Below, piece by piece: positions 23,534 to 35,689 of a stretch of 64,000 bases of DNA. The translations under genes and the position numbers were made by a program. The notes beneath the pieces were generated by a model, which was given only the letters and a program-made list of their open reading frames with translations, searched no databases and was not told where the DNA came from. Within the stretch, counting starts at the first letter, position 1. Each line of letters opens with the position of its first letter. Source of the DNA: Zanthoxylum bungeanum (taxonomy: Eukaryota > Streptophyta > Magnoliopsida > Sapindales > Rutaceae); contig SKCR01032774.1 in the NCBI GenBank assembly GCA_019454045.1, positions 248,001 to 312,000 on the forward strand. Reading direction: 5' to 3'.

Positions 23534-26288
23534 ATGAATGTGAAAGTGGCTGATAACTTTGTCCAACAGGCTATTCCTTACTTTGATGGTCATTATGACC
23601 ACTGAAGCATGTTAATGGAAAACTTTCTGAGATCAAAGCAATATTGGTCTCTTGTTGAGAATGGCTTTGAAGAACCTGAAGGTGGAGCTGTTCTCACAGA
23701 TGCACAACAAAAGAAACTTGATGAGCATAAGCTAACTGATATGAAGGTGAAGAATTATCTGTTTCAGGCCATAGATCGTCATATTTTGGAGACTATTCTT
23801 GACAAAAGTACTTCCAAAGGGAAATGAGATTCTATGGAGAAGAAATATAAAGGGTCAGCAAAGGTTAAGCGTTCTCAACTTCAGGCTCTTCGCAGAGAGT
23901 TTGAAACTCTTCAAATGAAGCCAGGAGAGTTAGTGAATTATTATTTTTCAAGGATAACGGGAATTGCAAATAAAATGCGAATATATGGGTGACAAAATGA
24001 CAAATGTCTCTATAATTGAGAAGATTCTTCAATCAATGACTTCCAGTTTTGATTATGTTGTTTGTTCAATTGAAGAGTCAAATGACATAGATGAACTCTC
24101 AATTTATGAACTCCAAAGTTCTCTTCAAGTCCATGAACAAAAGGTGAATCAGAGCAGCAATACTATCTCAGATGAGCAGACATTAAAGGCCTCAACCAAT
24201 ACTGAATCTTCAGGTTTTAGAGGAAGAGGTAGAGGTAGAGGCAGAGGCGACGGCCGTGGTAGAGGTCGAGGAAGAGGAGGCAGAGGAAACTCAGAGGGAG
24301 GCAAAACCACTGGTAATCAATCTTCAGACTTCAGTAGAGGTCGTGACAATCAAAACCTCGACAAATCCAATGTTGAATGCTTCAGATGTCATAAGTATGG
24401 GCACTACCGTTCTGAATGCTACACCAACCTTCAAAGGCACAAAGGAAAAGAAGAAGGGCAGTCCAATTTTGCAGAGAAAAATGAGCAAGAAACACTCTTG
24501 ATGGCATCCCATGTGAAAGAAAATGTTGTTGAACCAAACATATGGTATCTTGACACAGGTTGCAGCAATCATATGTGTGGAAGTAAGTCATTCTTTTCCC
24601 ATTTAAATGGAGATTTTCATACTACTGTGAGTTTCAGTGATCATTCTAAAGTGAGTGTCATGGGAAAAGGTGATGTTAAAATTATGACTAATATGGGTAG
24701 TGTTGAGACTATTTCAAATGTCTTTTACATTCCTGATCTGAAAAGTAATTTGTTGAGTATGGGACAGTTGCAGGAGAAAGGTTATGTGGCTACAATCAAA
24801 GATGGTGCTTGTGAGATTTATGATCCCAATAGAAGTCTAACAATTGCTCATGTGAAGATGACTCAAAACAGATTATTTCCACTAAGAATCAAGAGCTTTC
24901 AAACTTGACTTATGACAAATATGGATGATCCAGCATGGCTATGGCATTTTCGTTATGGCCATCTAAACTTCAATGGATTGAAAACTCTTTCTCATAAGAA
25001 CATGGTGATTGGCCTACCTCAGATTGCTCCACCTAGCAAAATATGTGAAGAATGCATTGTGGGCAAACAACATCGTGAAAAATTCCAAAAGGAAAGGCAT
25101 GGAGAGCTCAAAGACCATTAGAGCTGATCCATTCAGATATTTACGGCCCTATCAATCCGGCATCAAATGGACAAAAGATATATTTCATCTCTTTTACTGA
25201 TGATTATTGTCGAAAAACATGGGTTAATTTTTTGCAGGAAAATCTGAAGCTTTAACAGTATTTAAAAACTTTAAAGCTCAAGTGGAGAATGAAGCTGGAA
25301 TGACCATTAAAATTCTCGGCACTGATCGTTGTGGTGAATACATGTCTTAGGACTTCTCTGAATTCTGTGATGAGTATGGGATTCAAAGGCAATTGACAAC
25401 AACTTATACACCTCAACAAAATGGTGTATCAGAGAGGAAAAATCGAACCATCTTGAACATGGTAATAAGCATGGTAGCTCATGAGAGAGTTCCAAAACGA
25501 TTTTGGCCAGAAGCAGTCAACTGGAGTATTCATATTTTGAGTCGGTGTCCCATATTTTCCGTTCAAAATATGACACCAGAAGAAGCCTGAAGTGGACGAA
25601 AGCCAGCTGTTGATCACTTCAAAGTCTTTGGGTGCATTGCATAAGCACATATTCCAGATGAGAAAAGGAAGAAGTTGGATGATAAAGGTGTCAAATGTGT
25701 CTTTGTAGGAGTGAGTGAACAATCCAAAGCCTATAAGTTGTTCAATCCTGCTACAGAGAAAATTATCATCAGCAGAGATGTAATCTTTGATAAAGAAAAG
25801 ACATGGAATTGGGATGAAAAGTGTATTGGGTAGCAGCAAATACCAGTGAGTATTGATGAAGAAGAAGCTGAAATACAGCCACAACAGCAAACACATGTTG
25901 AGCCTACTCAAAATCAACAATTGCAGCAACAACTTAGTCTTTACGAGGCTCAACCAACAGCAGATGATACTCGACCTCAACAAACTAGAAAGAGCCCATC
26001 ATGGATGGTGATTATGAGGTAGCAGGGATTGTTCAAATGGAGGATCTACTAACCCATTTTGCTCTATTTTCAGATTGTGACCCAATGTCTTTTGAAGAAG
26101 CAGTGAAATAGTCAAAATGGAGGCAAACAATGGATGGCGAGATAATATCCACTAAAAGAAATGATACATGGGAGTTGGTTGAGCTTCCAAAAGGTCAAAA
26201 GTCCATTGGAGTGAAGTAGGTCTACAAGACTAAGCTGAACAAGAAATGGGAAGTTGACAAATTCAAAGCACGCTTGGTTGCCAAAGGG
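23534..26288 (+). pseudogene. Copia-2 gag-pol, part 1 (gag to RT start)
   Basis: Begins MNVKVADNF. It holds gag, an Arg/Gly-rich tract, the CCHC knuckle CFRCHKYGHYRSEC, protease WYLDTGCSNHMC, the integrase finger and core (HSDIYGP, TDRCGEY, TPQQNGVSERKNRT), then the start of RT up to the Copia-3 insertion. Stops include TGA at 23603, TGA at 23825, TGA at 24906, TAG at 25348, TGA at 25588 and TAG near 26218, plus a frameshift near 25085. Many fall where family members have Trp or Gln. TDRCGEY replaces the usual Gly-Gly with Cys-Gly. Confidence 0.9.
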
Positions 26289-27284
26289 TGTTAGAACAAT
26301 TTGCACAAATAAGGAAAATGTTACCGTTCACCAGGAATATAAAAATCGAAGTAGGCTTGAGTCGAGGACTAGGTCGCTCTCTTTAAGACGTTTCGCGGCT
26401 CTGCCCAAATTTTGTGCTAGCAGTATATCAGCCCCGCCGTCTCCAGGATAAAACAAGCCCAGATTAACGCTGTCTCAATCGATTTGGCACAAAACCGATT
26501 GGTATACTCATACCCAAAATAATTGCTCGGTATCTTCACTCAAAAACAAGAGTAGCTATCCACCAGCCCTTGGAGAATGTTCAAAATGTCACTAAAATCC
26601 AAAGATCGTCAGGAAAGCTGATGATAGCAGTAAACATACAACCCTAGTCTTTAAAGAAGTGATTTTATGATTTTTCTTGTGAAGCTCATTTATGGAATAT
26701 CCATGAATCACAATGGACTATGAAACTACATTCTTGTCAGGAATTTCATCGAACAGCTTCTCTGCTTTAATCTTACTGGATTTAAAACAGTTGTTCAAGA
26801 GTTTGTTGGAATTATATGGATCAATGCATGAAGCATGCAACTTTTGTGAAATAAATAGCTTATTGAACTGGAAAAAATGACACTATTTCTCTTGGCTGTG
26901 GTTAGAGCTTGGTCTTTAAAGAGATAGAGAGAATTTGTGTTTTTGAGCTTCTAGTTGAATTCACATGATCATTCGGGTAAGGGTCTGATAGAATCGATGG
27001 AGGATATAAAGGTGATGAAAGAACAAAATTCCCTGGAGCAGAGGAGGAAATAAAGCAATATACAGAAAAAATGGTCGTTTTTTAAGAATAAGGGAGAGCC
27101 TATTTTTTATAGAATTCAAAGGAAACGTTTTTTTCATTAAAACACACTAACACCAATTATAATGATAAAATTTTATAATTTAAATCATCATAACAATTTT
27201 GATTTTCTAACTTCTCCCAAATAATTTTTTTTTTGTAACTCTTCTAAATATTAAAGTCAATATTAAAATTCATTAAAACCAACA
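26289..27284 (-). repeat. Copia-3 3' LTR (996 bp)
   Basis: Shares its start (TGTTAGAACAATTTGCAC) and its end with the right LTR at 30268. It retains about 270 bp (roughly 26370-26640) that the right LTR lacks. Confidence 0.88.
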
Positions 27285-27294
27285 ATCCCCCACT
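27285..27294 (-). promoter_or_regulatory. Polypurine tract of Copia-3
   Basis: Minus-strand GTGGGGGAT directly before the LTR TGTTGG start, the same form as in Copia-1. Confidence 0.65.
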
Positions 27295-27839
27295 TGAATT
27301 TTAATAAAATATTTTCATCGAGCAATATAACAAAAGGTCGTGCATAAATAAATGTGTCTTTCGACTTGAACCTTTACTTAGTGTTGACAATTCAGATTAT
27401 ACTAGAGTAACTCATAGTTTTGAACTCTATCTCTGAAACGTCACACACACAAACCTTTCAGGGTGTAGTCAAAAGCCCGAGCATTGCGGCCGTGCTTGTA
27501 TATCCCAGTATAGTGAATGCTCGAGAAACTTTTTCCAAAAGTTTCATAAGAAGCGACCACACTTCTATATTCACGTAGGTGTGTCTATCAAGAGTACTCT
27601 TGTAGCTAGGTACTCCACTCTACCTAGAGTATATAACACATTAAGAGTTAAATAACTCATCATTCTATCGCTTCAGGATATCATGCTCTCAGAATGAAAC
27701 TCACAAATAAAATAATAGCATGATTCATCATCACTTCATGACTTGTTATTACCAATTGAACCTATTTCTTGGGATCTCCAGTCTATAGGTCGGGTTACCA
27801 TCATAAGTAATTGTCTAATGACAATAGTCCCATTCATTT

Positions 27840-28330
27840 CTAGGTATTAGATACATTCTCTTTTGCTAGTCCTTTTATCAAAGGATCAGCTAAATTATCA
27901 TCAGTCCATACATGATCCATTCTTACAGCACCAGAAGAGAGGTATTCTCTAACTGTACTGTGTATCTACAATCTCTTACTGTTATAATAACAGTTCTGAA
28001 TATTTGTAATAGCCGCGGTACTATTACAATGTATCAAGACATCTGGTATCAGTCTCTCCATAAAGGGGCATCATAGCAAGCTGCTTAATCAAGATGCTTA
28101 TTCACAAGCTAATGCTAGTGGTATCATCTCAAACTCAAGGAAATATATCCGTTGGTAGCCTTGGAATCATCCGAAAGGGTGTTCCAATTAACATCGCTAT
28201 GTCCTTCAAGGACAGCGAAAAACCTCTGATAATGTAATTTTAGGTTCACGGTCCTTTTCAGGTACCTTATAACCTTCTCAATAGCATGTCAATGCTTATA
28301 TCAGGTCTGCTAATAAATCTACATAGTAAT
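27840..28330 (-). pseudogene. Copia-3 RNase H remnant
   Basis: On the minus strand a broken reading matches the C-terminal copia RNase H/tail (for example WTDDNLADPLIKGLAKE). It is interrupted by stops and shifts. Upstream domains are not recognisable. Confidence 0.7.
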
Positions 28331-28339
28331 CCTATGACA

Positions 28340-30267
28340 TATGCAATGTAATCAAAACATAACGTCAGTTACCAATGTTGTTCGCATACTCATATTATCT
28401 AACACTGTCACAAATGTTCTTGAACAACTTTACACTAGAGTCATAAGGAGTACATGCAAATTTATTTTTAGATTCCCTTTTTCTGACCTAGTAATTTTTA
28501 TTCCAAGAATTACACTAGTTTCTTCTAAGTTTTTCATAACAAATTTAGAAGACAACATAGACTTCGACAGAATTAACAACATGCATATAGAAAAATAAGC
28601 ATATCAATATAATAACATTTCACATGTTTTCAAATATTACAACAAATGTATTTGTCACTTTCAATCACTTTAAAATATGAGTAAAATATTAGAGGTAGAA
28701 CCCTTACTATTTCTAATTTATCATTGGAGGTCGAGCCCCCACTGTTTCTTAATATCAAAGAAATATTTTTCATAGAAACAATATGTTCATATCAATCATA
28801 AAATTTATATATTTCTATAATTCGTATACTTAAAGTTCTAGGTTCTCAACCTTCCATATTTCATAAAATAAAATTTAAATTCCACATCACCAGTTCCAGC
28901 TGCTATAGTGGTTTGAGAAACCACTCATCACATTATCTTATTTACAGCTTGTACATATAACTCGAACAAAGGATAATCATAGTAGTCATGACAGAAAATG
29001 ACAATGCCTACCCACCATCCCTCGAATCCACTCAAAGATCGTAGTAACAAGTTGGTATTCGGTAAGATTCGCTTTTAGAGCAAAACTCTTAACCGGTAGT
29101 TCCGGGCAAGGTGCCCTAGTTTTCTACAGTTGTAGCAATTGAACTAACTAATGTTATTTCGTGAGGGGGGTTAGTGCTAGTTCTGGCTATTCCATTTTGG
29201 TGATTATAGTTCTTGTTATTCATAGGGTCATGATCATTCATATTAAAGCAAAGACCAGTTATGCATATATTTAAGACATTCTCAATGTTTCACATCAACA
29301 CTGTAATTCTTAACCAGATTAACTGATACAACCAAAATAAATCATATTTCAATAATGATATATTTTAATCCAAAATCATTCAAATCGACAATCACATGTC
29401 CAATTCATTATAGGCAATATATTCCAAACAATTTCTCAAATAATACTCACAGGATAAGTCTAAAAATTTCAGAATATGACATCAGGCTATCAACCTCAAT
29501 AATCTATATATCCACTCATATTCTAGCAGCATTGAAAAAATTCCAATAAATAGTTAATAACCATTAAATTATAAATGTATTTAAACATTTCTTTGTAGCT
29601 TCTTGAAGTTATTGGCAATTCTAAATATCATCTCTGTAAATTAACAGCCATTTTCACCATTGCATATTTTAGAAGTTCAACAGCTTTATCAATCTTAAAG
29701 TCTCATCCGCGCTCATATTTAGCATAAATGATATTATCAAAATTATATACTCAAACATGCATATTCAAATACTATAGAGACGTTGATAAAACAAAGTAAG
29801 TCATGCAACATATACACCAAATATTTTAAAAAATCATCAATTCTAAAACATCAGCATGACTGTTACCACATGAAAGTTGTTACTTCATGAATGTGCTTAT
29901 AAAACTAAAGCAAAAAAGCTGACCTTCTAAATATAAGGAATATCATAAGCATACCAACAGAAAATTTATTAAAACATACAATCCCACATGGTTGAACATC
30001 TAAACCAATAACCATGTATATTTTTTTTCATGTAAAAGCTCAATTCAAAACAACACTCTACAGGATGCAAACATCAAATACTCCAATTTCATGAAGTATG
30101 AATATTTGTCAAGACTCAGGATATAAAATATGTTAAAGCCAACTTTCTCACAAGCCTATCAATTCCCTTAAAATTTATCTCATGCATAATTTACTTTATA
30201 ATTGCAACATAAGAACAGTAACAAACATAACATAAGCAAATATGGCAGATCGATCACGTCTTAAAAT
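28340..30267 (-). other. Copia-3 internal region without recognisable coding
   Basis: About 1.9 kb of AT-rich sequence between the RNase H remnant and the 5' LTR. Traces of broken copia text (GGCAAGGTGCCCTAGTTTTCTACAGTTGTAGCA resembles a gag zinc-knuckle segment read on the minus strand, near 29100) are uncertain. No open frame over 85 codons. Confidence 0.45.
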
Positions 30268-30993
30268 TGTTAGAATAATTTGCACAAATAAGGAAAATGT
30301 TACCGTTCACCAGGAATATAAAAATCGAAGTAGGCTTGAGTCGCGGACTATCTTTAAAGAAGTGATTTTATGATTTTTCTTGTGAAGCTCATTTATGGAG
30401 TATCCATGAATCACAATGGACTATGAAACTACATTCTTGTCAGGAATTTCATCGAACAACTTCTCTGCTTTAATCTTACTGGATTTAAAACAGTTGTTCA
30501 AGAGTTTGTAGGAATTATATGGATCAATGCATGAAGCATGAAACTTTTGTGAAATAAATAGCTTATTGAACTGGAAAAAATGACACGATTTCTCTTGGCT
30601 GTGGTTAGAGCTTGGTCTTTAAAGAGATATAGAGAATTGTGTTTTTGAGCTTCTAGTTGAATTCACAGGATCATTCGGGTAAGGGTCTGATATGATCGAT
30701 GGAGGATATGAAGGTGATGAAAGAACAAAATTCCCTGGAGCAGAGGAGGAAAGAGAGCAATTTATAGAAAAAAAATGGTCGTTTTTTAAGAACAAGGGAG
30801 AGCCTATTTTTTATAGAATTCAAAGGAAACGTTTTTTTTTTCATTAAAACACATTAACACCAATTATAATGATAAAATTTTATAAATTAAATCATCATAA
30901 TAATTTTGATTTTCTAACTTCTCCCAAATAATTTTTTTTTTTTGTAACTTTTCTAAATATTAAAGTCAATATTAAAATTCATTAAAACCAACA
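30268..30993 (-). repeat. Copia-3 5' LTR (726 bp)
   Basis: Right-hand LTR, near-identical to 26289-27284 except for a ~270-bp internal deletion. The deletion is bounded by short similar sequences (GGACTA / TCTTTAA). No standard primer site was recognised next to it. Confidence 0.88.
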
Positions 30994-30998
30994 AAGGG

Positions 30999-31358
30999 TA
31001 CAAGCAAGAATTTGGGATCGATTACACTGAAGTCTTTGCTCCAGTTGCAAGGCACGATACAATCAGAATGATGATTGCATTGGCAGCACAAATTTCATGG
31101 CCAATCTTCCAACTAGATGTCAAATCGGCCTTTTTACATGTAGAATTACAAGAGCAGGTATTTATTGATCAACCTCCTGGTTATGTTAATATTGGCAATG
31201 AACATAAAGTGTACAAGTTAAAAAAGGCATTGTATGGTTTAAAACAAGCCCCAAGGGCATGGTATGGTCGAATTGAAGCTTATTTCCTAAAGGAAGGTTT
31301 TAAGAAATGTCCTTATGAACATACACTCTTCATTAAATTAGAAGATGATGAGAGTGTG
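30999..31358 (+). pseudogene. Copia-2 pol, part 2 (RT fingers and palm start)
   Basis: Resumes in frame after the AAGGG duplication: QEFGIDYTEVFAPVAR, QLDVKSAFLH and [13 protein letters not shown], the standard copia RT blocks. It is cut by the solo LTR insertion at ...EDDESV. Confidence 0.92.
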
Positions 31359-32004
31359 TGTAGGCATTGTATTTTTTTCATGTGAAACCCGATGATGAGT
31401 CTCATTTGGAGGCACTACCTTTTGAGTCACGGAAGCCGCGGGAAACGGATATCGGAAGGGGAAATTCAGAATAAACAAGTTCACTGTCTTCGTTAGTGCT
31501 GCGTTCGTTATTTCGTTCGAACGGTAAACAGATTGCGGGCGTTCGTGTCGCGTTCGAGGAAGCGTTCGAACGGTGTCGGTAATTCTGGTTTTGCTGCTAG
31601 CCTCACACCCCAGCCCATTTAGCTCCCCAAAGCCCATAAAACACATCCCAAATTAAATAAATAAATATTAATTTAATCATTAAACATTAAATAAAATATT
31701 TAAAACATTTACCAAACTTAAACTAAAATCATGCCTAATTTAAATAATTTGAATATATTATATACTAAAACTAAAAAGAAGATATACCTAATTAAAATCA
31801 ATCATAACAAATTAAAAATATTGACTTCCTAATCTAACAAATTAAATGCCTAATCCTAACCAATCAAATATATTGCATTCCTAATCTAGCCAAGACATGT
31901 CCCCCAATCAAATCCATTGCTTTCCTTACCTAGCACTAAATCATATCCTTATTGAATGCACCAAATCCCTTCCTTGTGAGACAAGGTGAAGCCCTAACCC
32001 TTTC

Positions 32005-32013
32005 TATATAAAC
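32005..32013 (+). promoter_or_regulatory. TATA box in the solo LTR
   Basis: TATATAAAC followed by C/A-rich leader-like sequence. It suggests plus-strand transcription from the LTR. Confidence 0.5.
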
Positions 32014-32817
32014 AACCCCTAACCAAAGCCATTCTCTCCCTACACACAACCTAAGTCAGGCCCAAGCCCTAGAAACACACCAAGACTCACGGCCAAAGCA
32101 AGAAATCAAGACAGAAAATTTTCTCTCCATCTCATCCTCCTTAGCCGTGAACACCATCTCCCTTGCACCCCTCCATAGCTGAATTTCTGTAGCCAATATA
32201 ACCACCAATACAGCCCCTAACCACCACTGAAAACCACCTCCGTAAACCCCCCACACATCACCGAAACCAGCCCTATACAACAGCCCTCCATCACTGAAAA
32301 TTACAACAAAAAACGCACTGCAGTGAACATAAAAAAAACTGCATTGTTTTACACGCCCAAACAGCAGCAAAATCACCCTAAAACAGCCCCTAAAACACTA
32401 AAAAACTGCATAAAAAAACTGCACTTTTAATCCTTAAGATATCACAAAAACATTTGCACTAAGAACCCACACAAACTTGGAATAGTTCATTGAAAACGTT
32501 AAAACAGGTGGCCCGTGCAGTGAGCAGCAAGACAGAGGCCGAATAGGAGCAGATCGCAAGCAAAACAGCAAAGCAGTGAGCTAGGACGCTGAACCAGTGA
32601 ACCAGAAAAGTTGCGGAGCTTTACCCCTTCCGATCTTCGTGAAACGCGAGTCCGAGAGACGACTTAAAAGGTTAGACCTGAGGGTACTTTTCACACCCAT
32701 CTCTACGTGATTTTTGTTGTTTATTTTGGATTATATGTTACTTATTCGTTGAATCCTGTTTATGTATGATGTGTGTTGTGGGTATGGGATGAATGAGAAA
32801 TGTGTTAACTCTCGCGG

Positions 32818-32912
32818 TATATCGGATGGAAACCCGGACATAAATTTCATAGCCGATTCCGAATGGACGGTAATATGATCTGTACTCGGGACACAACTCC
32901 ACGTACCGCTTG
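32818..32912 (+). repeat. Solo-LTR internal repeat, copy 1
   Basis: About 95 bp (TATATCGGATGGAAACCC ... CCACGTACCGCTTG) recurring at 38732-38829 with around ten differences. Further related motifs (CAAGCGCATGGGCTTAGT) recur at 33010, 37983 and 38158, so the LTR interior contains diverged tandem repeats. Confidence 0.8.
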
Positions 32913-33075
32913 AGTAAACAGCACTATCTTTTGCCTTGTGTTACTTTGGTTTGTTTATTTTTCGTCACTTGAATTCTGTATGTTGTTTATTTATGCATGA
33001 TTCAATCAAGCGCATGGGCTTAGTGAGTTAGTCCAAAGGTCCTCTATTTGAGAGACGAAGAGCCGAAAAGGCCAC

Positions 33076-33705
33076 TGTACGTGCCAAATTTAGGCCAAGG
33101 ACAAAAACCGTCTTTCACTTCGAACACAATACCAAGTGAGGCCCAAAGCAATAACCCAGCCCATTAAACTCTAAACCCTTTACAAAAATAAAAGGACAAA
33201 CCATTTGACCGATTCTCTCTTTTCCCCAACAAAGAATATATCGCCCACATGCAAAATATTCTCCATGCCGAAAGCAGAGACAATAAGCATGTTATGGGGA
33301 CCCATTTCTCATGTGCAGATCAGAGAATTCACCTTTCTCCTCCTATAAAATGAAGCATAATTCATGAAGTGGGGGGGAGCTTCTCAACTCTGATGCAGGC
33401 TTCACTTCTTCTTACAATCCCCTGCTCTCTGACATTAGCATTCTCAGAGCTCTCCATCCCCTTATACACTTACCACCGCCCGCACGGCCACCCAGAGAGG
33501 TCAAGGTAACTTCAAACCTTACTTTTCACATTTATATATTTACTGTTCATTTCAGACTACTGACTTGAGCGTTGGAGTGCCCCCGGCACCCACCACACCG
33601 GTGGGTAGTCTACTCCCGCTTACTCTACCTTTGTCTTGCAGGATCGCTAATGCCCCCAACCTACAAATTCTGATTGAGGACCTCGGTCGAAAACCAGCGT
33701 CCACA
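33076..33705 (+). repeat. Nested gypsy-type element, 5' LTR (630 bp)
   Basis: TGTACGTG...GTCCACA, with TATAAAA at 33344-33350. It is nearly identical to 37232-37859. Confidence 0.93.
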
Positions 33706-33708
33706 ATT

Positions 33709-33727
33709 TGGCGCCCACCGTGGGGCC
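33709..33727 (+). promoter_or_regulatory. Primer binding site of the nested gypsy-type element
   Basis: TGGCGCCCACCGTGGGGCC three bases after the 5' LTR, the usual style of plant Ty3/gypsy primer sites. Confidence 0.8.
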
Positions 33728-33786
33728 TTAGCGATTCATAGCAGGCAAGGATTTCCCAATCTACGATTCCTAAAACACAGCCAACC

Positions 33787-33888
33787 ATGGTTTCTAGAAG
33801 TGAGCGAACATCAGATCTAATGACCACACTGCTAGCCATACTCCAAGAACGATTACGCACCTCAGGAGAAGAGAATCAAGTCACGTGA
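33787..33888 (+). pseudogene. Residual gag start (33 codons)
   Basis: ATG after the primer site, reading MVSRSERTSDLMTTLLAIL and closing at TGA 33886-33888. Position and amphipathic character suit the N-terminus of a gag. What follows is repeat DNA with no continuation in any frame, so this is a relic or a retained packaging region. Confidence 0.5.
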
Positions 33889-33949
33889 ATTCCAAAACAA
33901 CCCTCCATAAGCAATTAAAAAAAATCTCCTCAACTTCCCAATCAACTTT

Positions 33950-34740
33950 TCCAGTCGACATACAGGGATAAGTGTTTGCAGATATTCTTCAAACGACTCG
34001 CATACACGAGGTAAATCTCAGTCGACAAATATGAGAATTGTTCATGTTGTTGTTTCATACGACATGTATATATAAGATGGTTGCAGATATATTCCAGTTA
34101 ACAAGCATCAGAGAATGTTTCATGTATTTCTTTCAGTCGACATATTTGTATGAATTTATACAGATTCTCCAGTCGACTCATACCTATGAAGAAGAGTTCA
34201 TATAATCACTTCAGTCGACATACAGGTATAAAGTGATTGCATGTCTACTTCAGTCGACATACAGGCGACACAAGGATGTGAATTCTTCATATGAACTTCA
34301 TTCGACACGTGTGTACGAGTATGTTTGTGAATATACTCCATTCAACACTTGAACTTTTTGGATTCAGAATGAGAGGAACGTCCCAGTCGACGTGCACTCG
34401 ACACTACATGGGTACTTGATGTGAAGATATTCCAGTCGACATGCATAAAGAAGACTTGGCAAAGACATCCCACTCGACACTACATGAGGACTTGATGTGA
34501 AGATATTCCAGTCGACATGTATGTATGAAGACTTTGTAGGGACATTCCAGTCGACACTACACTATATGGAGACTTGGTGTGAAGACATTCCACTAGACAC
34601 TATATGGGGACTTGGCGTGTGCATCCCAATCGACATTACCTGGTATGGCTTGCACTTTTAAAATATCCCAGTCGACATTAGTAAGGCATGAGACTTGTTA
34701 AGGATGTCTCACTCGACATTAGTGTATGTTTGGCACTAGT
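33950..34740 (+). repeat. Irregular CAGTCGACAT array
   Basis: The motif CAGTCGACAT (also ACTCGACACT, CAATCGACAT) recurs every 30-70 bp, separated by diverged spacers with words such as ACTTGGTGTGAAGAC. It forms the left third of the satellite-like body. Confidence 0.8.
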
Positions 34741-34759
34741 TAAGATGTCTCAGTTGACA

Positions 34760-35560
34760 TTACAATATGTAGCTTGGGATTTGTTGTGGATCTCATGCGT
34801 GTATAGCTTGATGCTTGATATTTGTCCCAATCGACATCTACATGTGTAGCTTGGGACTTGTTGTGGACCTTATGCATGTATAGCTTGATGCTTGATATTT
34901 GTCCCAATCGACATCTACATGTGTAGCTTGGGACTTGTTGTGGACCTTATGCATGTATAGCTTGATGCTTGATATTTGTCCCAATCGACATCTACATGTG
35001 TAGCTTGGGACTTGTTGTGGACCTTATGCATGTATAGCTTGATGCTTGATATTTGTCCCAATCGACATCTACATGTGTAGCTTGGCACTTGTTGTGGACC
35101 TTATGCATGTATAGCTTGATGCTTGATGTCAGTCCCAATAGACATTACAATATGTAGCTTGGGACTTGTAGTGGATCCTATGTGTGTCTGGCTTGATGCT
35201 TGATGTCAGTCCCAATAGACATTACAATGTGTAGCTTGGGACTTGTTGTGAATCTTATGCATGTATGGCTTGGTGCTTGGTGTTTGTCCCAATCGACATC
35301 TACATGTGTAGATTGGGACTTGTTGTGGATCCTATGCATGTATGGCTTGATGATTGATGTTTGTCCCAATCGACATCTACATGTGTAGCTTGGGACTTAA
35401 TGTGGATCTTATGCATGTATGACTTGATGATTGATGTTTGTCCCAATCGACATCTACATATGTAGCTTGGGACTTGTTGTGGATCCTATGTGTGTATGGC
35501 TTGATGCTTTATGTTTGTCCCATTCGACATCCACATGTGTGTAGTATGGGAATTATTATA
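34760..35560 (+). repeat. 77-bp tandem array
   Basis: About ten head-to-tail units. GTGTAGCTTGGGACTTG recurs at 34844, 34921 and 34998, so the unit is 77 bp. Each unit carries CCCAATCGACATC and GCTTGATGCTTGAT. Central units are near-identical and outer ones more diverged, as expected for unequal exchange. Confidence 0.9.
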
Positions 35561-35689
35561 GTTACAACACTTGCATGTCTTGAGATGTGATATAAATCCC
35601 AGTCGACATCATCTAGTACGTAGCTTGGGAATTATTATAGTTACAACACTTGCATGTCTTGAGATGTGATATAAATCCCAATCGACATT

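Larger units (their letters stand above)
21902..25429. repeat. 3.5-kb tandem duplication, unit 2
   Basis: Near-identical copy of 18386-21901, offset by about 3512-3516 bp with small indels. After AAAATGGTGTA it continues into the rest of Copia-2 pol, so this unit belongs to the full element and unit 1 is the truncated duplicate. Confidence 0.93.
26289..30993 (-). mobile_element. Copia-3: decayed copia-type element inside Copia-2
   Basis: 4.7 kb flanked by a perfect 5-bp TSD AAGGG (26284-26288, 30994-30998), with TGTTAG...CCAACA ends. Minus orientation is inferred from the polypurine tract AAGTGGGGGAT next to the left LTR and from RNase H remnants. Most of pol is missing. The 3' end resembles Copia-1 (same purine tract form, similar text after RNase H), so the two are relatives. 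Confidence 0.88.

Noticed and set aside
34760..35560. Centromeric satellite array
   Set aside because: Bounded on both sides by LTR-element structures with a TSD, so it is internal to a retrotransposon, although related free arrays may exist elsewhere.
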